Of a stretch of 64,000 nt of DNA, positions 15,405 through 25,083 are shown one piece after another. The position numbers and the translations under genes are program-made. The stretch spans positions 1-64,000 of the forward strand of contig MPNQ01000004.1 of assembly GCA_002239105.1 (NCBI GenBank), given 5' to 3'. The notes under the pieces are model-generated. The model searched no databases, was not told the origin of the DNA, and saw only the letters and a list, made by a program, of their open reading frames with translations. The stretch comes from a marine group bacterium Sva0996 bin134 (GTDB lineage: Bacteria; Actinomycetota; Acidimicrobiia; Acidimicrobiales; Bin134). How positions within the stretch are numbered: the first letter of the stretch is position 1; the number at the start of each line of letters is the position of its first letter.

Positions 15405-18400
15405 GCTCACACGCTCTTGTTCGCCACGCGCGCCAGGCGGCGATCTGGGGCGCTGCGCTGGGCGCGCTCCAGTTCATCTGGCCCACGCCGCCGGGCGTGA
15501 TCGTTCAGGGCGTGGTGGTCGGCTCGCTCACCGCGCTGCTGGCGTTCGGCCTGTCGCTCGTCTACAAGACGAACGGAATCATCAACTTCGCCCAGGCCGA
15601 CCTGGGCGTGGTGCCGGCCACGGTTGGCCTGTCGCTACTGAGGGACTGGGACTGGCCATACTTCGTGGTGCTCCCGATCACGATCGTGGTCGCCATGGCA
15701 CTGGGCTCGGCGGTGGAGTTCCTCGTGATCCGACGGTTCTGGAAGGCGCCGCGCATCATCCTCAGCGTCGCCACGATCGGGCTCGCCCAGCTGCTGCTCG
15801 GCATCGGCTTCTACATCCCGACGCTATTCAGCGACGAGGACGGATTGGCGCTCCTGCGCTTCCCGAGATTCAACCCGCCATTCGACTTCACCTTCGAGGT
15901 CGATCCGATTGTCTTCACGGTCAACGACCTGTTGGCGATGATCATCGTGCCCGTCACCATCTTCGGCCTCATTGCGTTCCTCAACCGGACCGGTGTGGGC
16001 ACCGCAGTGAGAGCCAGTGCCCAGAGTCGGGACCGCGCGTCGCTGGTGGGCATCGACGTGCGGGGAACCCAGAACGTGGTGTGGATCATCGTCGCGGTCC
16101 TGGCCGCCGTGGCCATGGTGCTGCGGGCGGGAATGTTCGGACTCCCACTCGGGCCCGCATTTGGACCCGCGATCCTCCTACGGGCGCTCGCCGTGGCGGT
16201 GATGGGGCGGATGGAGAACTACTCGGTGATGTTTGTCGGCGCCACGTTTCTCGGCGTGCTGGAGACGGCCATCATCTGGAACGAGGACACTGCGGCGCTG
16301 ATCGACCCGGCACTATTCGTGATTGTCGTCGTGGTGCTCTTGTTCCAGCGGCGGGCCCGCGGCCGAGCCGAAGCCCAGGACGAAGGGTCGTGGGTAGAGA
16401 CCGCGTCAGTGAAGAAAGTCCCCCGCAAGCTGGCCTCGCTCCCGGAGGTGCTATGGGGTGGATGGCTGGCCAAGCTGGCGATGATCCTCGTCTTGTTGTG
16501 GCTGCCGACCGCGCTCGGCGACACCGACATCAACTTCGCTTCGGCAGTCATGATCTACGGGGTCATCGCCGTGAGCATGGTGATCCTCACCGGCTGGTCC
16601 GGAGAGATCAGCCTCGGACATATGGGCTTCGTCGCCATCGGCGCAGCCACCGCAGCGGTGGTGAACGTGCACTACCAGTGGGACCTAACCCTCACTCTGC
16701 TGCTGGCCGGGGTCGTCGGGGCAGTCGCGTCGGTGATCGTCGGGCTGCCGGCCCTGCGCATCCGCGGGCTTTTCCTCGCGGTGACCACACTCGCCTTCTC
16801 GGTCGCGACCGCGTCGTTTCTCCTCGACGAGGATCGGTTCACATTCCTTCCCGACAACATCGGCGAACGGGTGGCCCGGCTGCCCCTTTTGGGGCGGATT
16901 GACGTGTCTAGCGAACACGCCTTCTACTACGTGTGCCTCGCCGCGCTCCTTGCCGTGATCTGGACTGTGGGGCGCCTGGAGGCAACCCGCACAGCGCGGG
17001 TCCTCCGGGCGGCCCGCGACAACGAGGACAACGCCCAGGCGTTCGGCGTAAACCTGACCCGGACCAAGCTGATGGCGTTTGCCATCTCGGGTTTCTACGC
17101 CTCTTTGGCCGGGGGTCTGTTCACGCTGCACCAGCAGGCGCTCGGCCAGGGCTCGTTCTCTCCTGCCGAGAGCATCCGAGTCCTCACTATGGTGGTCATT
17201 GGCGGTCTCGGGTCGGTGCCGGGCGCGATCCTCGGAGCAGTGTTCCTCCAGGGCACAGAGTTCTTCAGCGACGATATCCCCGCCGATATCCGGCCGTTGT
17301 GGCTCTTCGCCAGCAGTGGTGTCGGCCTGCTGGTGGTGTTGATGTTCCTGCGCGAGGGACTCGGCGGGCTGCTGTACGAGGTCCGTCGGCGTTTGCTGGC
17401 CATCGTGGCGTTCCGCCGCCAGATCCCGGTCCCCAATCTTTTTGCCGACCAGCGCATTGACGACTACGGCGAGTTTGCCGGGCTCGGGCATTCGGAGCCG
17501 GTAGCCGAGCCGAGATCGCCTCGACGCGACGCCGAGGGCGTTTTCCGCTATTTGCCGAGCAAGCAGGCGCCACCCACCGACTACTTCTCGTTCCCCGACA
17601 TCCTCATCGGCGATGATCACGACGGCTCGCTGTTGAGCGTTAGGTCGATCGACGTGTCCTACGGGCCGGTGCAGGTGTTGTTCGGCGTCAACATCGAGGT
17701 CGCTGAAGGCGACTTCGTGGCGTTGCTGGGAACCAACGGCGCGGGAAAGTCCACCGTGCTGCGGGCCGTCTCCGGGCTTTCGGCAGCAAGCGGCGGGTCG
17801 GTGTCATTCGAGGGGGCCGACATCACCACGATGGCGCCGCACCGGATCGCCGCGCTTGGGATCGCCCAGGTGCCCGGCGGCAAGGGCGTGTTCGGTTCTC
17901 TCACCGTCGCCGAGAACATCGCCCTGGGCGGATGGTTGCACCGCCGGGACAAACTGCACATGGAGCGGGAGACCGCCCGAGTGCTCGAGGTGTTCCCGGG
18001 CCTTGGGGAGAAGCTGAACGAGCCCGCCGCGAACCTGTCCGGCGGCCAGCAGCACATGCTCGGCGTGGCGATGGCGCTCATGGCCAAGCCCCGGATCCTC
18101 CTCATCGACGAGCTGTCGCTGGGCCTCGCCCCCGTGGTTGTGGAGCAACTCCTCGATGTGGTGCGCGCCTTGAACGACGACGGAGTCACAATCGTGGTGG
18201 TCGAGCAATCCGTGAACGTGGCGCTGGCAATCGCGGAAACCGCGTTCTTCATGGAGAAGGGCGAAGTCCGCTTCCGGGGACCCACGAGCGATCTGCTGGA
18301 GCGCGACGACGTCCTCCGGTCGGTGTTCTTGGGGGGAGCCGCGGCCGGGGCGTCTCAACGGCGACGGCCTGCGGGCGCTGCCACCGGCGCCGCCATCGCG

Positions 18401-19243
18401 CCGCGGCTCGAAATCGAGGGCCTTTCCAAGTCGTTCGCCGGAAACCGTGCGGTAGATCGGGTCTCGCTCCGAGTGGGCGAAGGAGAGATAGTCGGCCTCA
18501 TCGGGCCGAACGGCGCGGGGAAGACCACGGTGTTCGAGCTGATCTCGGGCCTCCAGGCCCCCGACGAGGGAAGGGTGCTGCTCGATGGGCGCGACATCAC
18601 CCACCTCTCGCCCCATCGTCGGGCTCGACTGGGGCTCGGGCACTCGTTCCAGGACCCCCGGCTTTTTGGATCGCTCACCGTGGAGGACGTGTTGAAGGTG
18701 GCCCTCGACCAGACCATGGCCACCCGCGATCCGGTCGCCGCCGCCCTCGGCTTCCCCGACGTCCGCAGGGCCGAGGACCGCCTCCAGCGCCAGGTCGACG
18801 AGCTGATCGGAATGCTCGGGCTCGATGCCTACCGCGAGAAGTTCGTGTCTGAGTTGTCCACCGGAACCCGGCGGATAGTCGACCTCGCGTGTCAATCAGT
18901 GGGCGCTCCCCGGGTGATCCTCTTCGACGAGCCCTCCTCAGGCATCGCCCAACGTGAGGCGGAGGCACTTGGGCCGATGTTGGAGCAGATCCGTGACGAC
19001 ACCGGCGCGAGTCTCCTCGTGATCGATCACGACATGGCTGTGCTGGCGTCGATCTGCGACCGGATGGTGGCCCTCGACCTCGGCGCCAAGGTGGCCGAGG
19101 GAGCCGTAGGCGAGGTTCTTGAGGATCCCGCGGTGGTTGCCTCCTACCTCGGTGGGTCCCGCGCCGCGATCAAACGATCTGGCATCGAGCGATCTGGCGG
19201 GGAGCCCGAGGGCCTTGATCCCGACCCCAGCAGGGCGACGTGA
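15401..19243 (+). CDS. Fused branched-chain-amino-acid-type ABC importer: LivH-LivM-LivF-LivG in one chain
   Basis: The start is set at TTG 15401 with GGAGG at 15389-15393; GTG 15374 is also in frame. The product is about 1280 residues. A LivH-like permease (about 10-320, INFAQADLGVV) precedes a LivM-like permease (about 380-670, GWSGEISLGHMGF, IGGLGSVPGA). After an approximately 60-residue linker comes a LivF-like ATPase (Walker A TNGAGKST near 780, LSGGQQHMLGVA, VVVEQSVNVAL). A LivG-like ATPase follows (GPNGAGKTT near 1037, LSTGTRRIVDLA, VIDHDMAVL). These four chains are normally separate. The substrate is probably an amino acid, amide or small acid. The stop overlaps the exporter gene by 4 nt. 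The binding protein is probably the convergent gene at 22804. Confidence 0.9.
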   Translation: MSSHALVRHARQAAIWGAALGALQFIWPTPPGVIVQGVVVGSLTALLAFGLSLVYKTNGIINFAQADLGVVPATVGLSLLRDWDWPYFVVLPITIVVAMALGSAVEFLVIRRFWKAPRIILSVATIGLAQLLLGIGFYIPTLFSDEDGLALLRFPRFNPPFDFTFEVDPIVFTVNDLLAMIIVPVTIFGLIAFLNRTGVGTAVRASAQSRDRASLVGIDVRGTQNVVWIIVAVLAAVAMVLRAGMFGLPLGPAFGPAILLRALAVAVMGRMENYSVMFVGATFLGVLETAIIWNEDTAALIDPALFVIVVVVLLFQRRARGRAEAQDEGSWVETASVKKVPRKLASLPEVLWGGWLAKLAMILVLLWLPTALGDTDINFASAVMIYGVIAVSMVILTGWSGEISLGHMGFVAIGAATAAVVNVHYQWDLTLTLLLAGVVGAVASVIVGLPALRIRGLFLAVTTLAFSVATASFLLDEDRFTFLPDNIGERVARLPLLGRIDVSSEHAFYYVCLAALLAVIWTVGRLEATRTARVLRAARDNEDNAQAFGVNLTRTKLMAFAISGFYASLAGGLFTLHQQALGQGSFSPAESIRVLTMVVIGGLGSVPGAILGAVFLQGTEFFSDDIPADIRPLWLFASSGVGLLVVLMFLREGLGGLLYEVRRRLLAIVAFRRQIPVPNLFADQRIDDYGEFAGLGHSEPVAEPRSPRRDAEGVFRYLPSKQAPPTDYFSFPDILIGDDHDGSLLSVRSIDVSYGPVQVLFGVNIEVAEGDFVALLGTNGAGKSTVLRAVSGLSAASGGSVSFEGADITTMAPHRIAALGIAQVPGGKGVFGSLTVAENIALGGWLHRRDKLHMERETARVLEVFPGLGEKLNEPAANLSGGQQHMLGVAMALMAKPRILLIDELSLGLAPVVVEQLLDVVRALNDDGVTIVVVEQSVNVALAIAETAFFMEKGEVRFRGPTSDLLERDDVLRSVFLGGAAAGASQRRRPAGAATGAAIAPRLEIEGLSKSFAGNRAVDRVSLRVGEGEIVGLIGPNGAGKTTVFELISGLQAPDEGRVLLDGRDITHLSPHRRARLGLGHSFQDPRLFGSLTVEDVLKVALDQTMATRDPVAAALGFPDVRRAEDRLQRQVDELIGMLGLDAYREKFVSELSTGTRRIVDLACQSVGAPRVILFDEPSSGIAQREAEALGPMLEQIRDDTGASLLVIDHDMAVLASICDRMVALDLGAKVAEGAVGEVLEDPAVVASYLGGSRAAIKRSGIERSGGEPEGLDPDPSRAT

Positions 19244-22200
19244 CCAGGCTCGAGTCGATGCGGGAGCGAGCGGCTGCCATCACCACAGCGGCGCGCCGGT
19301 CGCTGGTGTGGATGCTTCTGTCGCGCCAGAGGGGGCCGGTGCGCGCCGTGCTCGCCTTGATAGTCCTGCACAGCATCTTGACCCTCATGATCGCCCAGGC
19401 AGTGGTGAAAATGGTGGACAACGGCATCGTCGACCAGGCCGCCCCCATCGGGCCCTATGTATCCCACATCGCCAAGCTGGCCCTACTGGCCTTCATGGTG
19501 GGCTTCGCCAGCCGCCAGATGACGGCACGGATCGGCTATCAACTGGAGTACGACCTGCGGGCCTGGCTCTACACCCGGGTCCAGTGGGCCGACCTTCGCA
19601 TGCCCAAGCAGATGGCCACTGGGCAGCTCGTCACCCGGTCGATGACCGACCTCAAGATGGTGCAGCGCATCATCCAGTTCCTTCCCTCCATCGTGACGCT
19701 TGCGCCAGCCACGATCGCTTTGCTCGTGTACCTCGCGTATCTCAGCCCCCCGCTGGCGGTGATCGCGTCGCTGGCGCTGCCCCTCAACCTGTGGTTCCTC
19801 TCCAAGTTTCGGGTGCGCCTGTGGGGGCTGAGCTGGGCAGAGTTGAACGAGCGGGCCGAGGTTGCCACCGCCATCGACGAGCCCGTCCGCGGAGTGCGGG
19901 TCATGCGGGCGTTCGGGCGCGAGGAGCACGAGCGGGAGCGGCTGGGGGCCACGGCGCTGCGGGCCTTCCGCTACTCGATGACCCGGGTCCGGCTGCTGGC
20001 CCGCTACGACATTCTGCTAAAGGCCGTTCCCCTCCTCATCAACGCCCTGGTGCTGGTGGCCGGCGCCCAGCTCATCGCCGCTGATCAACTGTCGGTGGGC
20101 GTGTTCCTCGTCACGTTCCAGGTCGCGGGGTACGTCATCGTCATCGCCCAATTGCTCGACGAGCTGGCCAGCTCCTGGCAGTTCCTGCGCACCGCCCAGA
20201 GTCGGCTAGCCGAGGTGCTCTCGCTGGGCGCCCGACCCACCGAAGGACGGCCAGCCGCCAGCCGCTTCGAGTCCATTGAGCTTCGCGACGCAGGAGTCTC
20301 TTTTGGCGGCACCCCGGTGATCGACCGCCTGTCGTTCGAGGCTCGTCCGGGCCAGATCGTGGTGGTGAACGGGCCGCCCGGCTCCGGCAAGACCACGCTG
20401 GCCGGCTTGGTCGGTGGTCTGGTCGAGCCAACGAGCGGAGAGGTGCTGCTCGACGGACGGCCGCTGGGCGAGCTCGACGTCACCACCATCCGCACGATGG
20501 TTCGCATTGTCGCCGAGGATCCGGTGCTGTTCTCGGGATCGCTTCGCCAGAACCTCGACCTCGGGGCGGCTTGGATGGTTGCCGACGACGAGATCAACGC
20601 CGCTCTGTACGCGGCGGGTGCCGACGACATCGTCGCTGGGATGCCCGACGGGCTGAGCACCCATGTGGGCGACCGGGGCCTCACTCTGTCGGGCGGGCAG
20701 CGCCAGCGATTGGCCCTAGCCCGAGCGCTGGTGGCCCGGCCCCGGGTGATCGTGCTCGACGACGCCCTGTCGGCCGTCAACCCCTCCCACGAGATGGAGA
20801 TCATCCGACGGGTTGCCGAGTTCCTGCCCGAAGCCGCGATCGTGGCGATCACCCGGCGCCCCGGACCCGCCTCGATGGCCGACACATTGGTGCAGCTCGG
20901 CCGACCCGGCGCGACGGCCCCGCCCGCCTCCGTTGCGGCCCCCGAGCAACAGGGCGACCGCGAGGTTGCGTCCGAGCTGATGGACGTCGTGAACTCGCTT
21001 GAGGTGAGCGAGGAGGCACCTATTGTCTCCGACGCCGAATGCCAAGTTGACGCCATGCCCCGGGTGCGGTGGCTGGTGGGGATCACCCTGTTCGCCCTCT
21101 TCGCCGTGCTCATCTTGCTGGTGGTGAACTCCCTGGCCGGTCTCGGTCCCGAGATTCTGTTCGCCGAGGCCACCGAGTCGGCCGTGGACGGCGAGACGAG
21201 CGCCATCTACGGGATCGGGCTCGCGGTGGTCGCCGTCGGGGTCGTCTTCGCCGTCAGCGGCTACTTCGTGAGGATCCTGTCGATGAAGATCGCCCAATCG
21301 ATCGGCTACCTGCTGCGCCGTCGCATCTTCCACCGGCTCACCAACCTCGGCATCGACTTCTACGACCGCGAGCTACCGGGCGAGGTGGCCACCCGGGTGG
21401 TCAACGACCTCGACACCATCCTCGGATTCGTGGGGGAGAAGCTGTTCCGATTCATCTCGAGCCTGGGCCGCTTCGCCGTGGGGGTTGTGGTGGTGATCGT
21501 CCTCGTCCCGCAGCTGACACCCACGATCATCGGCTTGATCGCGGTGATCCTCGGCCTCACCGCCGCCCAGCTCTACCTGGGCATGCGCGCCTTCAATCGG
21601 GCGCGCGACGATCTCGGCCGCACCGTGGCCACATTCGAGGAGCACTTCGCCGGGCGCAGCGAGCTGCGGGGCTGCGGGGCAATCGACAAGGCGAATCACC
21701 GGTTCAGCGAAGATGCCTGGGAGCTGCGCCAGAGCCGGCGGTGGGCGACCTCGATCGCCAACCTGTACTCGGAGCTCGTGGCGTTCATCACCCACGTCGG
21801 CGGGGCGCTCATCCTGTGGGGCGCGGGCCACGAGGTGCTCGCCGGCACAGTCGCGGTGGGCACTGCCCTGTCGGCCCGGCTCGTGGCCCAGCAGGCCCTT
21901 CAGCCCCTGTCGTACATGAGCTCGATCTACACCGAGCTGCTTGAGGCCCGAGTCTCCTGGAACCGCCTCGCCGAGCCGTTCGACACGCCGATCCTGCCCG
22001 TCGAGCGGGCCGGAGCGACTGAGGCGGGGCCTCTCGAGGGCGACGTGACCTTCGAGTCGGTCGCCTTCGCCTACCCGCACACCACCCGTCCCGTCCTCGA
22101 CGACATTTCGTTCACGCTCCAGTCGGGCGCGGTGACCTGCCTCGTGGGGTTCACCGGTGCAGGAAAGTCGTCGATCACCAAGCTGCTGGCCCGGATCTAC

Positions 22201-22785
22201 GACCCGACCGCGGGCCGCGTCCTCGCCGGCGGGGTCGATATCGCCGACTACCAATCACGGTCCTACCGGCAGCGGCTCGGAATCGTCCCCCAGGACGCGT
22301 TCTTGTTCAAGGGCACCATCGGCTCGAACATCGCGTACTCGCGACCCGACGCCTCGCTCGATGAGATCGACCGGGCGGTGCGCGCCATCGGCGCCCACGA
22401 CGTGCTCACTGCCCTAGACGGCGGTTACCAGCACCCCGTCGACGAGGAGGCCCGCAACCTCACCGCCGCCCAACGCCAACTCGTGGCGCTGGCGCGGGTG
22501 TGGCTCGCCCAACCCGACATCTTGGTGCTCGACGAGGCGACATCCAGCCTCGACGGCCCGATGGAGGACCGGGTGCTCGAGGCGATCAGGGTCTTAGGAG
22601 TCACTACCCTCACCGTCACCCACCGCCAAAACGTGGCCCAGCACTCCGACCTCGCGATCGTGCTCGAGGCTGGCCGGGTGGTCGAGATCGGCCCACCGGG
22701 CGAGCTGGTCGGGACCGGCAGCGCCTACGACCGCCTGTGGGCCGCGGTCGACGACGACAGCACGGAGGTCTCCGAAAAAGCGTGA
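19240..22785 (+). CDS. ABC exporter, full transporter in one chain (TMD-NBD-TMD-NBD) with one degenerate ATP site
   Basis: 1181 residues. Type IV exporter membrane domains occupy about 40-320 and 605-900. NBD1 has Walker A GPPGSGKTT near 377 and a normal LSGGQRQRLALARAL. Its Walker B ends VLDDALS, with Asp in place of the catalytic Glu, and the H-loop reads AITRRPG without His. NBD2 has FTGAGKSS near 970, a degenerate signature LTAAQRQLVALARV, a normal VLDEATSSLD and TVTHRQN. The consensus site therefore forms from NBD2 Walker motifs plus the NBD1 signature, and the other site is degenerate. This is the pattern of heterodimeric exporters. The substrate is unknown. Confidence 0.92.
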   Translation: MTRLESMRERAAAITTAARRSLVWMLLSRQRGPVRAVLALIVLHSILTLMIAQAVVKMVDNGIVDQAAPIGPYVSHIAKLALLAFMVGFASRQMTARIGYQLEYDLRAWLYTRVQWADLRMPKQMATGQLVTRSMTDLKMVQRIIQFLPSIVTLAPATIALLVYLAYLSPPLAVIASLALPLNLWFLSKFRVRLWGLSWAELNERAEVATAIDEPVRGVRVMRAFGREEHERERLGATALRAFRYSMTRVRLLARYDILLKAVPLLINALVLVAGAQLIAADQLSVGVFLVTFQVAGYVIVIAQLLDELASSWQFLRTAQSRLAEVLSLGARPTEGRPAASRFESIELRDAGVSFGGTPVIDRLSFEARPGQIVVVNGPPGSGKTTLAGLVGGLVEPTSGEVLLDGRPLGELDVTTIRTMVRIVAEDPVLFSGSLRQNLDLGAAWMVADDEINAALYAAGADDIVAGMPDGLSTHVGDRGLTLSGGQRQRLALARALVARPRVIVLDDALSAVNPSHEMEIIRRVAEFLPEAAIVAITRRPGPASMADTLVQLGRPGATAPPASVAAPEQQGDREVASELMDVVNSLEVSEEAPIVSDAECQVDAMPRVRWLVGITLFALFAVLILLVVNSLAGLGPEILFAEATESAVDGETSAIYGIGLAVVAVGVVFAVSGYFVRILSMKIAQSIGYLLRRRIFHRLTNLGIDFYDRELPGEVATRVVNDLDTILGFVGEKLFRFISSLGRFAVGVVVVIVLVPQLTPTIIGLIAVILGLTAAQLYLGMRAFNRARDDLGRTVATFEEHFAGRSELRGCGAIDKANHRFSEDAWELRQSRRWATSIANLYSELVAFITHVGGALILWGAGHEVLAGTVAVGTALSARLVAQQALQPLSYMSSIYTELLEARVSWNRLAEPFDTPILPVERAGATEAGPLEGDVTFESVAFAYPHTTRPVLDDISFTLQSGAVTCLVGFTGAGKSSITKLLARIYDPTAGRVLAGGVDIADYQSRSYRQRLGIVPQDAFLFKGTIGSNIAYSRPDASLDEIDRAVRAIGAHDVLTALDGGYQHPVDEEARNLTAAQRQLVALARVWLAQPDILVLDEATSSLDGPMEDRVLEAIRVLGVTTLTVTHRQNVAQHSDLAIVLEAGRVVEIGPPGELVGTGSAYDRLWAAVDDDSTEVSEKA

Positions 22786-22803
22786 GCTCCGCGGTCAGCT
22801 CGC

Positions 22804-24660
22804 CTAGCGCTCGTAGCTCGGCGGGGTGTCGTTGGGGGGATATTCGTAGAGGACGTCGAGGGCCGCGTCCGGATCGAACACCCTTGGCTGCTGTTCGGGC
22901 CACTCGCCGACGGCGTAGCGGCGCCCGTCGTCGACCTTCATGTATTCGCCGACCACAACGCGCCCGGTCGCCGTTGTGCGCTCGTACGCGGGATCCCACC
23001 ACTTCTCGGTCATGTCGTCGAAACCGGTGTAGTCGGTCCAGGGAAGCCGGCCGTCGCCAAAGGCTACGCCAGGGGTGGTCACGCAGTCGCAGTACGACCC
23101 GAGCGACGGGGGCAGCGCGAAACAGCCCTCGGTGAAGCTCTCGGGGGTGAGTTCGGGTCCGGCCAGATGGAGACACGCCATGGGCCACTTCAGGGTCGAA
23201 AGGGAGAACCTCTCGGCTAGCGACACCGGCTCTCTGCCGTGGTGCCATTCAAAAAGCGCCGCTTGCGGGTTGAGCTGGTCAGCGACACTCACTCCGAGCG
23301 GACCCGGGCCGAAGGCGTGGGCCCACTGCTCCTGGTCGTAGCCGCGGGCAAAGAAGGCCGTGTCCTGGCCGCTGTAGCCAGTGATGATCCATTCCGGGAA
23401 CCACTGCTGCTCGGTGGCAGCCGCGGTGATTGTCCTGGTGAACAAGTTGTCGGTCCCGGCGATCACGGTGGTGACGCCGGCATCCTTCATCCGGGCGGCG
23501 ATCACGCGGGCTCGTTCCTGTCGCTGCGTGTTCTCGGCGCCCTCGTCGTAGCTCACCGCCTCCACGAGCTCGAAGCCGTTCTGTGCGGCCTGCTCTTCCA
23601 TGAAGTCCCTGCTCCACCGGTCGGTGTAGATCATCCCGATCCGCCGGGGCTCGCCGATCATGTCGTCGCCGGCCCACTGCACCGGATAGTCGGCGACGCG
23701 CTTGCCGATGTACTCGGCCACGTGGAGCATCGTCACCCGGTCGTCGGCCAGGGCCGACCAGCGGAAGCCAGCCTGGTCTTGGGATTCCTGCCAGGAGACG
23801 CCCGTACTCCACACGATCACCCCTCGGGCCGCCATCTCGGCCTCGAAGATGGCCTTCCCCTCACCGGAGGTGGTGGCGTCGGTGGCGAGGAACGGCTGGA
23901 AGTCGTTCACGGCCCTAGTGGCGTCGGCCCTCTGGGCGACCTCGGTTGATCCGCTCGCATCGATGAACTCGAGTCGGACCTGGCGGCCCCAGAATTCGTA
24001 GTTCTGGTTGAAGATGTCGGCGCCGTCTAGCCAGCCGCGGGGGGTGCTGCCGACATCGCTGACGAACTCCGTCTGGCCAGCATCCACCCTCACCACCATG
24101 ACGATCTCATCGGCGGTGACGCCCGGGGCCGTGTCTCCGCCGTTGTCGGCGCCCGCAGACCACTCGAGAACGCACGGTGGGGCGTCTACAAGGGGAACAC
24201 GGATCCTCCCGGTCTCCGGATCGCAGTGCGGGTTGGCCAGCGCTGCTTCGGACCCGATCCCGGGAAACTCGGGCTCGGCCGGCTCAACTGGCTCGGGTGG
24301 ATCGGCAGTGGAAGCGTCGTCCTCCTCGGCGGGGGTGTCGCCGTCACCGTCGTCCACCGTGTCGCCGTCGTCCATCGAATCGTCGGCCTCGGGCTCATCG
24401 GCCGCCGGGGCCGCGGTGTCGTCCTCACCGGCGTCGGTGTCGTCTTCGTCCGTGGAGTCCTCGACAGCGGGCTCTTCGGCCGCAGGGGGCGCGGTGTCGA
24501 CCGACGCGTCGTCACCATCGTCGTCCCCGTTGCCGCCGCCGGTCACTACCAGCACGATGACCACGATGGCGGCTATCACCGCTATGGCGAGGTACGGGCT
24601 TAGGCGGCGCAAAAGGCTCTTTTCCGGCGCCGGTTCGGCGGGGTTTGCTGGATCGGTCAT
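22804..24660 (-). CDS. Membrane-anchored Liv-type solute-binding protein with acidic linker
   Basis: 618 residues. A single N-terminal transmembrane segment (about 23-40) replaces the usual cleaved signal or lipobox. A roughly 100-residue Asp/Glu/Ala-rich low-complexity spacer follows. A periplasmic-binding-protein type 1 domain starts near 150 (TAPGVTADEIVMVVR). This domain is typical of amino-acid, amide or urea importers. It is convergent with the fused importer/exporter genes, 18 bases from the exporter stop, and is their likely binding component. The segment RRIGMIYTDRWSRDF fits the hinge region of this fold. Ligand unknown. Confidence 0.8.
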   Translation of the reverse strand: MTDPANPAEPAPEKSLLRRLSPYLAIAVIAAIVVIVLVVTGGGNGDDDGDDASVDTAPPAAEEPAVEDSTDEDDTDAGEDDTAAPAADEPEADDSMDDGDTVDDGDGDTPAEEDDASTADPPEPVEPAEPEFPGIGSEAALANPHCDPETGRIRVPLVDAPPCVLEWSAGADNGGDTAPGVTADEIVMVVRVDAGQTEFVSDVGSTPRGWLDGADIFNQNYEFWGRQVRLEFIDASGSTEVAQRADATRAVNDFQPFLATDATTSGEGKAIFEAEMAARGVIVWSTGVSWQESQDQAGFRWSALADDRVTMLHVAEYIGKRVADYPVQWAGDDMIGEPRRIGMIYTDRWSRDFMEEQAAQNGFELVEAVSYDEGAENTQRQERARVIAARMKDAGVTTVIAGTDNLFTRTITAAATEQQWFPEWIITGYSGQDTAFFARGYDQEQWAHAFGPGPLGVSVADQLNPQAALFEWHHGREPVSLAERFSLSTLKWPMACLHLAGPELTPESFTEGCFALPPSLGSYCDCVTTPGVAFGDGRLPWTDYTGFDDMTEKWWDPAYERTTATGRVVVGEYMKVDDGRRYAVGEWPEQQPRVFDPDAALDVLYEYPPNDTPPSYER

Positions 24661-24702
24661 GGGGTGGGCTCCTCTCCGAGGCTCACGGCAGGTTTGGGCG
24701 GG

Positions 24703-25083
24703 TCACTCCTGTCCCGCAGTCGGCACGATTAGATACTCGTCGAATCGGGTGATCCGGCCGTTCGCGACCAGGGCCACCATGCACCCCGGTATCTCGATCG
24801 GCGCGCCCCCGGCGTTGGCCAAGCGGATCACAAACTGGCGCACGAAGCCGCTCTCGGTGACATGGCGGCGCACTTCGTCGAGTGTCATATCAATAACGTT
24901 GTCGGCCTCCCACTTGGCGCCGTCGACGAGAGTGTCGACGGTGAGGTCTCGGCCGCCGAAGGAGCTGGTCCATCCCTCGAAGTCGGGGGCTAGGACCGCG
25001 CGGATGCCGTCTTCATCAGCGGCGGCATAGGCGGCAAAGAACCGATCGGCCACCGCTTCGATGCTCGCCTGGTCGGTCGTCAT
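24703..25083 (-). CDS. SnoaL/NTF2-like protein
   Basis: 126 residues with the cone-fold pattern: an N-terminal helix (ADRFFAAYAAADEDGIRAVLAPDFEGW) and three closing beta strands (FVRQFVIRLAN, GCMVALVANGRITRFDEYL). Proteins of this fold act as isomerases, dehydratases or cyclases, or have ligand-binding roles. The ATG overlaps the stop of the monooxygenase gene by 4 nt, so it probably works on the same substrate or product. Confidence 0.85.
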   Translation of the reverse strand: MTTDQASIEAVADRFFAAYAAADEDGIRAVLAPDFEGWTSSFGGRDLTVDTLVDGAKWEADNVIDMTLDEVRRHVTESGFVRQFVIRLANAGGAPIEIPGCMVALVANGRITRFDEYLIVPTAGQE

